This document shows positions 1 through 8,948 of a stretch of DNA of 64,000 bases, in pieces. The notes below the pieces were generated by a model. The model was not told the DNA's origin. It made no database searches and was given only the letters and a program-made list of their open reading frames with translations. This stretch comes from JAJRTA01 sp965603125 (GTDB taxonomy: Bacteria; Zixibacteria; MSB-5A5; GN15; FEB-12): positions 1-64,000 of the forward strand of contig CBFDBU010000015.1 of assembly GCA_965603125.1 (NCBI GenBank), written 5' to 3'. Each line of letters starts with the position of its first letter. Position 1 is the stretch's first letter. Position numbers and translations under genes: made by a program.

Positions 1-2978
1 ACACCAGTGTTCAGAACCGGACTGGTTATGGTTGCGCCGTCAATAGTACCGCCGTCGATATCGGCCGTGGTTACTGTTCCCAAATCAGTCCAGGTAGCTC
101 CGGCGGCTGTGGGCGAGGTGCCGATCGTGGGTGAAGTCAGCGTCTTGTTGGTCATGGTCTCGGTGCCAGCCAGTGTGGCGACTGTGCCGTCGTAGTCGGG
201 GACGGTCAAAGTGCGGGTGTTGCCGGTGGTTATCACCGAGGTCTGCAAGGCCAGTATCTTGGTGTTGTCGCCGTCATCGTAAACAGTGAAGGTATTGTCT
301 GCGAAGTCACCGCCGACAACCTGGGCGTCAACATAGGCCTTGATCGATTGCTGGGTAGCTAACTGGGTGGCGCTGTTGGTTGTCATATCGTCTTCATCGA
401 GAACGGCCGTACCGGAAACACCAGTGTTCAGAACCGGACTGGTTATGGTTGCGCCGTCAATAGTACCGCCGTCGATATCGGCCGTGGTTACTGTTCCCAA
501 ATCAGTCCAGGTAGCTCCGGCGGCTGTGGGCGAGGTGCCGATCGTGGGTGAAGTCAGCGTCTTGTTGGTCATGGTCTCGGTACCGGCCAGTGTGGCGACC
601 GTGCCGTTGTAGTCGGGGACGCTCAGGGTGCGGGTGTTACCTGTGGTGATCCCTGAGGTCTGAAAGGCCAGAATCTTGGTGTTGTCGCCCTCGTCGTAAA
701 CAGTGAAAGTATTGTCGGCGAAGTCACCGTTGTCGACATAGGCCTTGATCGATTGCTGGGTAGCTAACTGGGTGGCGCTGTTGGTTGTCATATCGTCTTC
801 ATCGAGAACGGCCGTACCGGAAACACCAGTGTTCAGAACCGGACTGGTTATGGTTGCGCCGTCAATAGTACCGCCGTCGATATCGGCCGTGGTTACTGTT
901 CCCAAATCAGTCCAGGTAGCTCCGGCGGCTGTGGGCGAGGTGCCGATCGTGGGCGACGTCAACGTCTTGTTGGTCAGGACATCGGTGGTGGCTTTGCCTA
1001 CCAGGACGTCGGTGGCTGCCGGCAGGGTCAGGGTAAAGTCAGCGCCCGGATCGGCTCCCTGCAGGGTGATCTCAAAGCCGTCAGCGGTGGCACCTTCGAA
1101 CTGCAGGGCATTTCCGGCAGTGCCGTCAAAGGCAGCGCCGGTAGCCACATCGCCTATAGCAGTGATATCGCCGCCAGCTTGGCCATCGACATAGGCCTTG
1201 ATCGATTGCTGGGTAGCTAACTGGGTGGCGCTGTTGGTTGTCATATCGTCTTCATCGAGAACGGCCGTACCGGAAACACCAGTGTTCAGAACCGGACTGG
1301 TTATGGTTGCGCCGTCAATAGTACCGCCGTCGATATCGGCCGTGGTTACTGTTCCCAAATCAGTCCAGGTAGCTCCGGCGGCTGTGGGCGAGGTGCCGAT
1401 CGTGGGCGACGTCAACGTCTTGTTGGTCAGGACATCGGTGGTGGCTTTGCCTACCAGGACGTCGGTGGCTGCCGGCAGGGTCAGGGTAAAGTCAGCGCCC
1501 GGATCGGCTCCCTGCAGGGTGATCTCAAAGCCGTCAGCGGTGGCACCTTCGAACTGCAGGGCATTTCCGGCAGTGCCGTCAAAGGCAGCGCCGGTAGCCA
1601 CATCGCCTATAGCAGTGATATCGCCTGCCCCGGCGTCAGCCCAGCTCAAGGCTCCTGCGCCGTTTGTAGCCAGTGTCTGGCTGGCATCGCCGTCGTTAGC
1701 CGGTAAGGTATAAGTTGTGGTCTGCGTCATGGCAACATTGGGATGGAAGACCACCGAGTAATCAGTCCCACCCTGCTCGGAGAAGACGGTGAGTTGGCCG
1801 TCGGTTCCGTCTGAACCGGTCTGCAGGGCGGCAAAAGACCCAGCGGCCGGACTGGTGCCACCTATGGTCACGCCATCTACCGTGCCGCCGTTGATATCGG
1901 CTGTGGTTACTGTTCCCAGATTGTCCCAGGTAGCTCCGGCGGCTGTGGGCGAGGTGCCGATCGTGGGCGACGTCAGCGTCTTGTTGGTCAGGACATCGGT
2001 GGTGGCTTTTCCTACCAGGACATCGGTAACTGCGGGCAGGGTCAGGGTAAAGTCAGCGCCCGGATCGGCTCCCTGCAGGGTGATCTCAAAGCCGTCAGCG
2101 GTGGCACCTTCGAACTGCAAGGCATTCCCACCGGTACCGTCAAAGGCAGCGCCGGTAGCCACATCGCCTATAGCAGTGATGTCTCCTGACCCGGCTCCGG
2201 CATCGGTCCAACTCAGGGCGCCGGCACCGTCTGTGGCGAGTATCTGATTGGCATCGCCGTCATTAACCGGCAAGGTATAGGTGGTGATCTGTGTCATGGC
2301 GGCATTGGGCTTAAGGACCACCGAGTAATCAGTCCCACCCTGCTCGGAGAAGACGGTAAGTTGGCCGTCGGTTCCGTCTGAACCGGTCTGCAGGGCGGCA
2401 AAGGTCCCGGCGGCAGGTGTGGTCGCACCTAAGGTCGTGCCGTCTACGGTGCCGCCGTTGATATCGGCTGTGGTCACCGTTCCCAGGTCAGTCCAGGTAG
2501 CTCCGGCCGCTGTGGGGGAGGTGGTGATAGTCGGTGAGACAAGAATCTTGGTGGCCAGTGTGTCAATATCGGCTATTGCCACCAGGGCACTGTCCGCCAC
2601 TGAAGCTCTGTAGGCGTAACCTACGCTGGTGATTCTCAAGCGTGGCATGGTATCGGTTGCCACTACAAGCTGCAGCCAATACGGTTCGTCAAATGGCAGA
2701 TTAAGAGGGGTCTCTGTTCCCAAAGCCACATTGAATAACCCATTCTGAACTCGTACTCCGCTTTGAGTCTCACTCCATTTGAGATTCCCGGCTGTGGAAT
2801 CATCGTAAATCCCGAAGGTGAGATCATAAAACCCGGTCAAAAGATAGCCGGAGTCGTCAGTCAGCATCCCCTGGTAGTTGATCACATGAGGTATTGCCGG
2901 GTAGACAGATGATCCCGGAAGAACCAATAGCGGGACAATAAGTGCCCCCAGCGCCAATAAGGTCATGGACTTTCTCAT
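1..2978 (-). CDS. Large secreted repeat protein (tail-fibre-like), 3' end beyond window
   Basis: An uninterrupted reading frame of about 990 codons starts at an ATG (2978-2976) preceded by GGAGG six bases upstream and is still open at the left edge, so it is partial. It begins MRKSMTLLALGALIVPLLVL, a clear signal peptide. Residues about 30-130 form a non-repetitive head (VINYQGMLTD, ITSVGYAYRA) of the kind found in secreted tail-fibre-like proteins of FCB bacteria. The rest consists of modules containing LTNKTLTSPTIGTSPTAAGA, TADIxGGTIDG, ATQQSIKAYVD and TLTLPA. These resemble phage tail-fibre and adhesin stalk repeats and are very rich in T, G, A and D. It is the last gene seen in a five-gene minus-strand run. 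A surface fibre or stalk is likely; the ligand is unknown. Confidence 0.85.
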   Translation of the reverse strand, partial: MRKSMTLLALGALIVPLLVLPGSSVYPAIPHVINYQGMLTDDSGYLLTGFYDLTFGIYDDSTAGNLKWSETQSGVRVQNGLFNVALGTETPLNLPFDEPYWLQLVVATDTMPRLRITSVGYAYRASVADSALVAIADIDTLATKILVSPTITTSPTAAGATWTDLGTVTTADINGGTVDGTTLGATTPAAGTFAALQTGSDGTDGQLTVFSEQGGTDYSVVLKPNAAMTQITTYTLPVNDGDANQILATDGAGALSWTDAGAGSGDITAIGDVATGAAFDGTGGNALQFEGATADGFEITLQGADPGADFTLTLPAVTDVLVGKATTDVLTNKTLTSPTIGTSPTAAGATWDNLGTVTTADINGGTVDGVTIGGTSPAAGSFAALQTGSDGTDGQLTVFSEQGGTDYSVVFHPNVAMTQTTTYTLPANDGDASQTLATNGAGALSWADAGAGDITAIGDVATGAAFDGTAGNALQFEGATADGFEITLQGADPGADFTLTLPAATDVLVGKATTDVLTNKTLTSPTIGTSPTAAGATWTDLGTVTTADIDGGTIDGATITSPVLNTGVSGTAVLDEDDMTTNSATQLATQQSIKAYVDGQAGGDITAIGDVATGAAFDGTAGNALQFEGATADGFEITLQGADPGADFTLTLPAATDVLVGKATTDVLTNKTLTSPTIGTSPTAAGATWTDLGTVTTADIDGGTIDGATITSPVLNTGVSGTAVLDEDDMTTNSATQLATQQSIKAYVDNGDFADNTFTVYDEGDNTKILAFQTSGITTGNTRTLSVPDYNGTVATLAGTETMTNKTLTSPTIGTSPTAAGATWTDLGTVTTADIDGGTIDGATITSPVLNTGVSGTAVLDEDDMTTNSATQLATQQSIKAYVDAQVVGGDFADNTFTVYDDGDNTKILALQTSVITTGNTRTLTVPDYDGTVATLAGTETMTNKTLTSPTIGTSPTAAGATWTDLGTVTTADIDGGTIDGATITSPVLNTG
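332..1624. repeat. Near-identical tandem repeat modules inside the fibre-like gene
   Basis: A block starting cataggccttgatcgattg recurs at 332, 737 and 1190 (spacings 405 and 453, both multiples of three), and a further partial copy enters at base 1. The stretch 737-1171 looks essentially identical to 1190-1624 at the DNA level, and the 332 copy matches both for roughly 215 bases. Related but more diverged modules continue to about 2560. Reading frame is kept across all copies, so repeat number can change without frameshift. Confidence 0.9.
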
Positions 2979-3164
2979 CAATTCCTCCAACTATGTTTAT
3001 GAGCCAAAAAACCTTAATTTTCTGGTGTGTCCCGTCCTCGGCAGGACCTCAGATAATGCTAACGCTTGATCCCCCAACGTAATCCGGACAAGCCGGCTTT
3101 CGCAGCTATTGTAAACGACTCAGTTCGTACCAAAGGACCTTGAGACCCGACCCTCGATCCGACC

Positions 3165-3743
3165 TCATTTCAGAAGAACCATCTTTTTGCATTTCACCAG
3201 GTTTCCAGCCTCGATTCGATAAAAGTACACTCCGGAGCTGACTTCAGCTCCTTTGTCATTTTTACCGTCCCAGAGGATCGTCTTATATCCTGCTGTTTGT
3301 CGTTGATTTATCAGATCCCTCACCTTCTGCCCCAGGATATTATGAATCCTGATTTTAACGTCACAGGCCCTGGGCAGAGCATAGTCGATGGTAGTAGTAC
3401 TGTTGAACGGATTGGGATAGTTCTGGTGCAGGCACAACTCGCTGGGAAGTGGATTGAGATCTTCCTGCTCCTCCACGTCAAGGCTGAGGCCAATTATAAT
3501 CTGCGTGTTCCAGAAACCAGTAGATACATTATTGGTTTCTCCATTTTGAGTTCCTATGACAGGTTGACCCAAAGATGAACAGAGCCTGTAGTTGCTTGTG
3601 GCAAGCCAGTTGGTTCCACCTTCATCCAGAATCTGTCGGGAAATGCCGTAGGCGGTGCAATCCAAAGGGCTCCCACCAGAGAAACACCATACCAACAAAA
3701 CAAGCAGACTTATCCGGGAAGAAATCTTCAACCACCCATACAT
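3165..3743 (-). CDS. Short secreted protein with C-terminal sorting domain
   Basis: 192 residues from the ATG at 3743, chosen because GGAGG lies seven bases upstream and a signal peptide follows (MYGWLKISSRISLLVLLVWC); the frame is open further upstream but without a ribosome site. Residues about 30-80 contain LATSNYRLCSSLGQPV and NNVSTGFW, a short exported segment. Residues about 100-192 form a FlgD/T9SS type A-like C-terminal domain: LHQNYPNPFNSTTTIDY, then VKIRIHNILGQKV, SSGVYFYRIEAG and a basic end KCKKMVLLK. The domain normally directs secretion or surface attachment in FCB bacteria. It lies 186 bases upstream of the fibre-like gene and 272 bases below the protease gene. Specific function unknown. 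Confidence 0.8.
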   Translation of the reverse strand: MYGWLKISSRISLLVLLVWCFSGGSPLDCTAYGISRQILDEGGTNWLATSNYRLCSSLGQPVIGTQNGETNNVSTGFWNTQIIIGLSLDVEEQEDLNPLPSELCLHQNYPNPFNSTTTIDYALPRACDVKIRIHNILGQKVRDLINQRQTAGYKTILWDGKNDKGAEVSSGVYFYRIEAGNLVKCKKMVLLK

Positions 3744-4015
3744 GGTTTGACCTCCTTTTGGTCCCAATAACTCGCGGAGATCGGAATCCCCATGTTTAAT
3801 ATATCGGCGATACGGCAGGAATTCTCGACCAACATCCGACACTGGGCCTGAGAACAGAAACCAGCCCGTCCGGGCACGGTTGCCGATAGTGGAAAGACAC
3901 GTCAACAATGACGCTCGATTCATCGACAGCAATCGAACAGATCCGTCCGTCAAAAGAGTTGGACTTGAGGATCGATTTGAGTCCGAGGGGTCTTTTGTGG
4001 CTCTGGGTATCAATA

Positions 4016-5761
4016 TCAGCGAATCAGCACCATCTTTCGTGATTGCTCGGATTCTCCTGCTTTCAGTCTGTAGAAATATACTCCGGACGCCACCTGGCGT
4101 CCCCGGTCGTTCATGCCGTCCCAGGTGGTAGTCGTTATCCCCTGCGATACGAAACCGTCGAATACCGTGGCGACTTTTTCTCCTAAGGCGTTGAAGACTT
4201 CGATCGTCGCGCGGTCCGCGTCGGTTGTGGAGAAGGTTATAGTCGTGGTCGGGTTGAAGGGGTTGGGGTAATTCTGCGCCAGTTCAGACGTTGCCGGGAG
4301 GCTCGGACCCTCGCTGTCATCGCCACTGTCGGCTTCGGCAGAGAATCCAACCATCAGGTCCGCATACATGGTGCTTGCCGAGGCCGAAATGTCCTCCACG
4401 CTTACAAATGACGTTACGCCCGAATAGGTGTCGGAATTAGGTGTTGATAGCGCGTTGAATGAAGTCCTCTCGTAAGACCCGGGGTGAGGATCCCCGGCGT
4501 CGCCGTTGTCGATATCCTTCTCCATTTCATAGATGCCGTCGGCTTGTTCCAGGGCCACCTCGTAGTGCTGAGCCGCCGACAACCCTGGGTACCATTCCTC
4601 ATCGTTGCCGTCCTTGATGTCGTCTATGTGCCAGATCAACAGCCCGGAGCCCGGCAGGTAACTGTCATACCCGATTTTCTGGCGGTTCTCGACCAGGAAG
4701 TACTCATCACTGGCTGCCCCGGCGTTCCAGAGTCGGTACGCCGTGGGATTCTCCTCAGCATTGGCGATAGCCAGGGAGTAGGTGTTGGCCGAGATGTTGA
4801 CCGGTGTGAGGATGCCCATCTGTATCTTGCTCCAGGCACAGAAGTGCGCCGGGCAGCCGCCCAGGCCGCCTGGGCCTAACCAGCTTCCGTAGGACATTAT
4901 GCCCCACTTCCCGATTCCTGTGGACGAGTAATCGGTGTCATAGAGATCGGGAAGACCGAACCCGTGTCCCAGTTCGTGAGAGTAAACGCCTATCGTCATG
5001 TCACCGGGCGAAGCCCAATACTCAGGTTGGACCGTGAAAGCGGAGATGTAGACGCCGTCTTTGTATCTGGGGCTGATACTCCACATGTGCGACCATATAT
5101 CATCATTGCCGCCGCTGTACTCGGCGCCGGTGCCGGTGTGAACGACCAGCAGCATATCCACCGAACCGTTCCCGTCGTTGTCATACTCCCCGAAATCCAC
5201 CAGGGGATCGACTTGGTCGACGAGGTCCTCGACCAGTTTCTGCGTGTTGTTCGGGTAGCTGCCGGTGCCGTTGTTGTTGTTGACGTAGTAGGCGTAGGTT
5301 TGTGGGGCGGTGCGCCAGCCGGTAGTGGAAGGCAGGTTTACGGTAACCAGGTCAATTTGCCCGAAGGAAATCTCACTGTAGTAATCCTTAATGGTGTTCC
5401 CTTCGGTTCCGAAGATGAGGCTGTCGTAGAACGCCGGTTCTACGGTGCTGCCGTTGTCCGTAAACTCCACCAGGATAGCAAGTATCTTGAAGGGGCCGGT
5501 GAAGCCGGGCGATTCCTTTGCGAGGCGCCCCGGTGATGTCTCATACGCCGCAGTGTTAGCGGACGGCACGCCGATGCCTTTGGCCCGCATGGCGTCAAGG
5601 TTACTCATGAAGTAGGGCGCCGCCGCTTCTCCCGCCGCCACTCGCTGCAGTAATCCCGGATGAGGAGGGGCTGCTTCAACGGTCGCGGCAGGGATATGAA
5701 TCAGCATACCGTAAACGGCAAGAGCAAGAATCGATCCGGTTATGGTAGTCGTCAGTTTCAT
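4016..5761 (-). CDS. Secreted M6-family (immune inhibitor A-like) metalloprotease with sorting domain
   Basis: 581 residues starting at an ATG (5761) behind a GGGGGTGA ribosome site. There is an N-terminal signal peptide (SILALAVYGMLIHIPAATVEA). The zinc site HELGHGFGLPDLYD followed by GKWGIMSYGSWLG is the HExxHxxGxxD motif of M6 peptidases. DNDGNGSVDMLLVVHTG upstream resembles the calcium-binding part of that family. The last 90 residues are a FlgD-like sorting domain (LAQNYPNPFNPTTTITF, GVYFYRLKAG, SRKMVLIR). The product should be an exported zinc endopeptidase held at or released from the surface. It is 16 bases downstream of the beta-barrel gene, so co-transcription is likely. Confidence 0.93.
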   Translation of the reverse strand: MKLTTTITGSILALAVYGMLIHIPAATVEAAPPHPGLLQRVAAGEAAAPYFMSNLDAMRAKGIGVPSANTAAYETSPGRLAKESPGFTGPFKILAILVEFTDNGSTVEPAFYDSLIFGTEGNTIKDYYSEISFGQIDLVTVNLPSTTGWRTAPQTYAYYVNNNNGTGSYPNNTQKLVEDLVDQVDPLVDFGEYDNDGNGSVDMLLVVHTGTGAEYSGGNDDIWSHMWSISPRYKDGVYISAFTVQPEYWASPGDMTIGVYSHELGHGFGLPDLYDTDYSSTGIGKWGIMSYGSWLGPGGLGGCPAHFCAWSKIQMGILTPVNISANTYSLAIANAEENPTAYRLWNAGAASDEYFLVENRQKIGYDSYLPGSGLLIWHIDDIKDGNDEEWYPGLSAAQHYEVALEQADGIYEMEKDIDNGDAGDPHPGSYERTSFNALSTPNSDTYSGVTSFVSVEDISASASTMYADLMVGFSAEADSGDDSEGPSLPATSELAQNYPNPFNPTTTITFSTTDADRATIEVFNALGEKVATVFDGFVSQGITTTTWDGMNDRGRQVASGVYFYRLKAGESEQSRKMVLIR

Positions 5762-5777
5762 CCTGTCACCCCCTTCC

Positions 5778-7094
5778 TTAGAAGTCCAAACTGGTGGAGA
5801 CGGCGAAATTCACACCCCGGGTGGAGCCGGGGCTGAAGGACGAACCGGTCACGGCGGCGAAATCAAGATGGAAACCGGACAGGTAAATCCCCGATCCGAA
5901 AGAAAACCCGGTTCCCTTGCTGCCGCCGGTTGCAAAGCCCGTACGCAAGGGAGCCGACTTGATCGGCCACCACTCCAGTCCGGCCGCCAGCCGTGGTTTT
6001 GACGAAGCCCCGGCTGCGCGTCGGAACCCCTGTTCCCAGTCCACCGCCCAAACAAGAGAGCCGGAGGTGTTGGCTATGCCAATTGTCATCACCGAAGGAA
6101 GGCTGGTGGAAAAAGCGGGAATCTCCCGCGTGTAGTCGTCGGAGACAATATAGTCTTCGCCCATGTTGTCCACGGTCATGGTGTCAAAGCTGAACTGGTA
6201 ACCGTGTTCTTCGGGACTCTGAGACCAATGGATGGAACTGAGAATGTCCCGGACAGCAAGCCCGACCGTGTAATCGTCATCTAACTTGAGAGCTGCGCCG
6301 ACATCGAGGCCCCACCCGGAACCGCCGGTGGCGGTGCGGGCGATCAGGTGACCGGCCCCGGTGAAGCCCGTTTCGAGGGTGGTGATGCCGCCGTCCAGTT
6401 CAGTGATCGATTCCGTGCCGAAGCCCCTCAGGTACTTGATCGTTGCTCCCACTGAAAGCTGGCGGCTGCCCAGCGAGTATATGGGCCGCCCGTAGGACAA
6501 CCCGGTCTGGATGTAGGCGACCGCTTCCGAGTAGGAACCGGTGATCGATATCTCCTGGCCGAAGGTATTGCCGTTGAGAACGAGGTCGAGGAGGTCCCTG
6601 TTGAGATTGAACTCGGCCACGCCCACGCCGCGCGCGGACAGCACGACCGAACCCAGGGACAGAGACAGGGCGGCCGCCTCGATGTCGGCAACCAGCTTGA
6701 GACCCTCGCTGGGGATTTTGCCCATGATCTCGTCCTTGTCCGATTCCGTCAGGACGGCGCCGGTGTAGCTGTTGTAATCGTTCAGTGAGAGGCTATTGTT
6801 GGTTATGGCAACCCCGACTCCGACCAGTTCGAGACCGGGTCTGTTGTACCCCGAGAGCCCTAAGTTGGCCGGATTGTAGCGGGCGGCGTTAACGCCCGAG
6901 GCAAGACCGATGCAGGCACCGCCCATGGCTACGTATCTGGCCGATGACTGACTGCTGCCGGCCGCTGATGGAGCAAGACCGGTAGTCAGAACAGCGACCG
7001 CGACAAGACAGGGCAGGACGGTCCTGGCGATGGTGTCGGTTCGCCGCGGCCGGCGGCCGGCAGCATTCGTTCTGAGTGACAGGAAACATCTCAT
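5778..7094 (-). CDS. Outer-membrane beta-barrel protein, PorV/FadL-like
   Basis: 438 residues from the ATG at 7094. This start is preferred over one 27 bases upstream because AAGGAGG precedes it. A long basic N-terminus leads into a signal peptide (TVLPCLVAVAVLTTGLAPSAAG). The mature start ARYVAMGGACIGLASGVNA followed by RYNPANLG is the typical N-terminus of PorV/PorQ-like and FadL-like barrels of FCB bacteria. The remainder alternates short beta strands and turns and ends in an aromatic residue (STSLDF), as outer-membrane barrels do. It lies directly below the stop of the anchored protein gene and above the protease, so it may serve export or anchoring of the sorting-domain proteins, which is inference. 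Confidence 0.75.
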   Translation of the reverse strand: MRCFLSLRTNAAGRRPRRTDTIARTVLPCLVAVAVLTTGLAPSAAGSSQSSARYVAMGGACIGLASGVNAARYNPANLGLSGYNRPGLELVGVGVAITNNSLSLNDYNSYTGAVLTESDKDEIMGKIPSEGLKLVADIEAAALSLSLGSVVLSARGVGVAEFNLNRDLLDLVLNGNTFGQEISITGSYSEAVAYIQTGLSYGRPIYSLGSRQLSVGATIKYLRGFGTESITELDGGITTLETGFTGAGHLIARTATGGSGWGLDVGAALKLDDDYTVGLAVRDILSSIHWSQSPEEHGYQFSFDTMTVDNMGEDYIVSDDYTREIPAFSTSLPSVMTIGIANTSGSLVWAVDWEQGFRRAAGASSKPRLAAGLEWWPIKSAPLRTGFATGGSKGTGFSFGSGIYLSGFHLDFAAVTGSSFSPGSTRGVNFAVSTSLDF

Positions 7095-7104
7095 GGCCGC
7101 CTCC

Positions 7105-8718
7105 TTACAGATCGCCGTCAAAGTGGTATTCCACTTCGAAGCGACCAGTGATCGTCAGGTAGTCGTTGGCTGTGAGTTTGACTCTCTGGCCGTCCGATCC
7201 CAGCAGGATCAGGTTCTGACCGATGAAAAGCGTATCGTTCTCAAGAACCCTGATGTCCTCGTTGGTCAGGACGAGTTCCTGCCAGCCGGTTGACGCCGTA
7301 TCACTTACCAGCCCCGTGATGGAATCCGTGGGGGCGGCGTTGATAACGAGAGGGCCGATGGACAGTTCCGGCTCTGCGAACAAAGTAGCCGAATCGCCGC
7401 CCATCAAAATCTCAACACTCGTGCCGAGAGGCAGATGGCTGGTGACATTGAAGATAAAGCGTGCTTCAATTACATAGTCCGTGATGAGATCGATATCTTC
7501 CTGGTCGATCTTTTCACTTTCTATATCCGTCTCTATCTCCGTATCGCTGATGATCATCTCCAGCGGCGCGACGATTTCCACACTACCGACCACGAAATCG
7601 CCCGCCCTGATGGTGCCGACGGTGATGCCATCGCCGAACTGCACCGTGCCCCCAGCGGTGATCGTATCCGACACCGGGGAGAGGAAGTCGGTTTCTCTCG
7701 TGATTGAACTGGTAGCCGACGCTAAAGCACCGCGGGCGGCGATCTGTTCGGTGAAAACCAGGCTCTTACCGTTGCTCCCGGTAAGCTGGAGATCGAGCGA
7801 ACCCACCATGTCGATCCCGTTGTCGATCTTAAGGGTGAAACTACAGGTCGGGAGTGCGATACCGTCAAACCCCTCGGGCACATCGATACCGACGCTGATG
7901 CTGTCGAAACTGACCTGGAGGCCGTCAAACAGACCGGTGATGAAATCGAAGGTCAAGCCGGTCAGCCCGGCGTCGACTCTGAAGCCGTCCAGTGTGGTAA
8001 CCTCAACCCTCTCGCCCGGCGCCGTGCCCGGAGTTGTCGCGACGGCGTTTATGCTGAGAAGTTGCGGTACCGTCTGGTCGACGGGAATCAACCGGTAGTC
8101 GGCAAGGGAAACGCCGATGGTATCAAGCTCGTGCGGCCCGAGTGAATCCGACAGGGTCAGCGGCTCCGACGCAAGCTGGAAATCCGGAAGTTCCAGGCTC
8201 AGGACAATCTCCAGGTTGGTCTCATTGGCGACGACGAACTCGATACTTCCGGTGGACAAACCGGCCGTGTCTATGCGTTCGTCCCTCGCCAGGGCGATTG
8301 ACTGTGAAAACGAAAAGATGGCCGGCGGAACCGGTGTCTCCGGTGAAGGAGGAATGCCGAGAGATTCGAACATTGAATACGAGAGGTCACCAATCGCCAG
8401 GTTGTCGGCGTCCAGACAGACCGTGTCGAGCTCCTCGCTGATGCTGTAAGTGATATTGCCGGCGGTGTCCATTTCTATACCGTCCTGGTCAATCCTGCAG
8501 ATCAGTTCCTCCATCTGGTAAGTGCGATTGATGACCGGGACCGTCAGATTCGTGGTCCACTGCGGCGATTCGGGTTTCTCCACCGAACACTGGACAATAG
8601 TCAGGACGACCACGACGATCACCAGTCCCAACAGCAGCTTGGAACCGAGCTTGAGAGCAAGGCGATCAGCGAAAGTCGTCTCTTTGGCAGCGTGCCTGGT
8701 AGGCTTTCTTCTCTTCAT
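7105..8718 (-). CDS. Membrane-anchored beta-rich protein of unknown function
   Basis: 537 residues from the ATG at 8718, which has GGGGGACTT in front; the open frame extends 43 codons further up but lacks a ribosome site and begins inside the divergent promoter region. After a basic segment (MKRRKPTRHAAK) comes one hydrophobic segment (KLLLGLVIVVVVLTIVQC). The rest is an extracytoplasmic region rich in aspartate, threonine and short strands, with repeats of the type DFTLKID and SLDLQLTGSNG. The Cys at the end of the hydrophobic segment is not in a good lipobox (IVQC), so a signal anchor is as likely as a lipoprotein. First gene of the minus-strand run that includes the barrel, protease and fibre genes. 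No family recognised. Confidence 0.6.
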   Translation of the reverse strand: MKRRKPTRHAAKETTFADRLALKLGSKLLLGLVIVVVVLTIVQCSVEKPESPQWTTNLTVPVINRTYQMEELICRIDQDGIEMDTAGNITYSISEELDTVCLDADNLAIGDLSYSMFESLGIPPSPETPVPPAIFSFSQSIALARDERIDTAGLSTGSIEFVVANETNLEIVLSLELPDFQLASEPLTLSDSLGPHELDTIGVSLADYRLIPVDQTVPQLLSINAVATTPGTAPGERVEVTTLDGFRVDAGLTGLTFDFITGLFDGLQVSFDSISVGIDVPEGFDGIALPTCSFTLKIDNGIDMVGSLDLQLTGSNGKSLVFTEQIAARGALASATSSITRETDFLSPVSDTITAGGTVQFGDGITVGTIRAGDFVVGSVEIVAPLEMIISDTEIETDIESEKIDQEDIDLITDYVIEARFIFNVTSHLPLGTSVEILMGGDSATLFAEPELSIGPLVINAAPTDSITGLVSDTASTGWQELVLTNEDIRVLENDTLFIGQNLILLGSDGQRVKLTANDYLTITGRFEVEYHFDGDL

Positions 8719-8895
8719 AAGTCCCCCAGTCTTAGCGTTCAGGACCGTTTCGCCTTCGCGAAGCGCAAAGGAGATGCCGGCGGGTTTGGGCGCGGTAAGT
8801 TGCTGCCGGGGGACTAGATAAGCCCCGGACAGGGGATAGGGCCCCATACTGCCCAGCGTCCCCTGTTACCGAGGATCAGTGGGGCAATCCCCATA

Positions 8896-8924
8896 TTGAC
8901 TAATAGTGCCCGTTTTCGTATACT
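8896..8924 (+). promoter_or_regulatory. Sigma-70-type promoter of the WYL regulator
   Basis: TTGACT (8896-8901), a 17-base spacer and TATACT (8919-8924). Transcription would start near 8931, which excludes the upstream GTG at 8928 as start codon and supports the ATG at 8949. Confidence 0.65.
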
Positions 8925-8948
8925 TAGGTGAAACCCGGAGCAGATGCT

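Noticed and set aside
7..2613. Six plus-strand frames of 60-170 codons rich in V, P and S
   Set aside because: They are antisense shadows of the minus-strand repeat gene, which has the signal peptide, ribosome site and uninterrupted frame; their likeness to each other comes from the DNA repeats.
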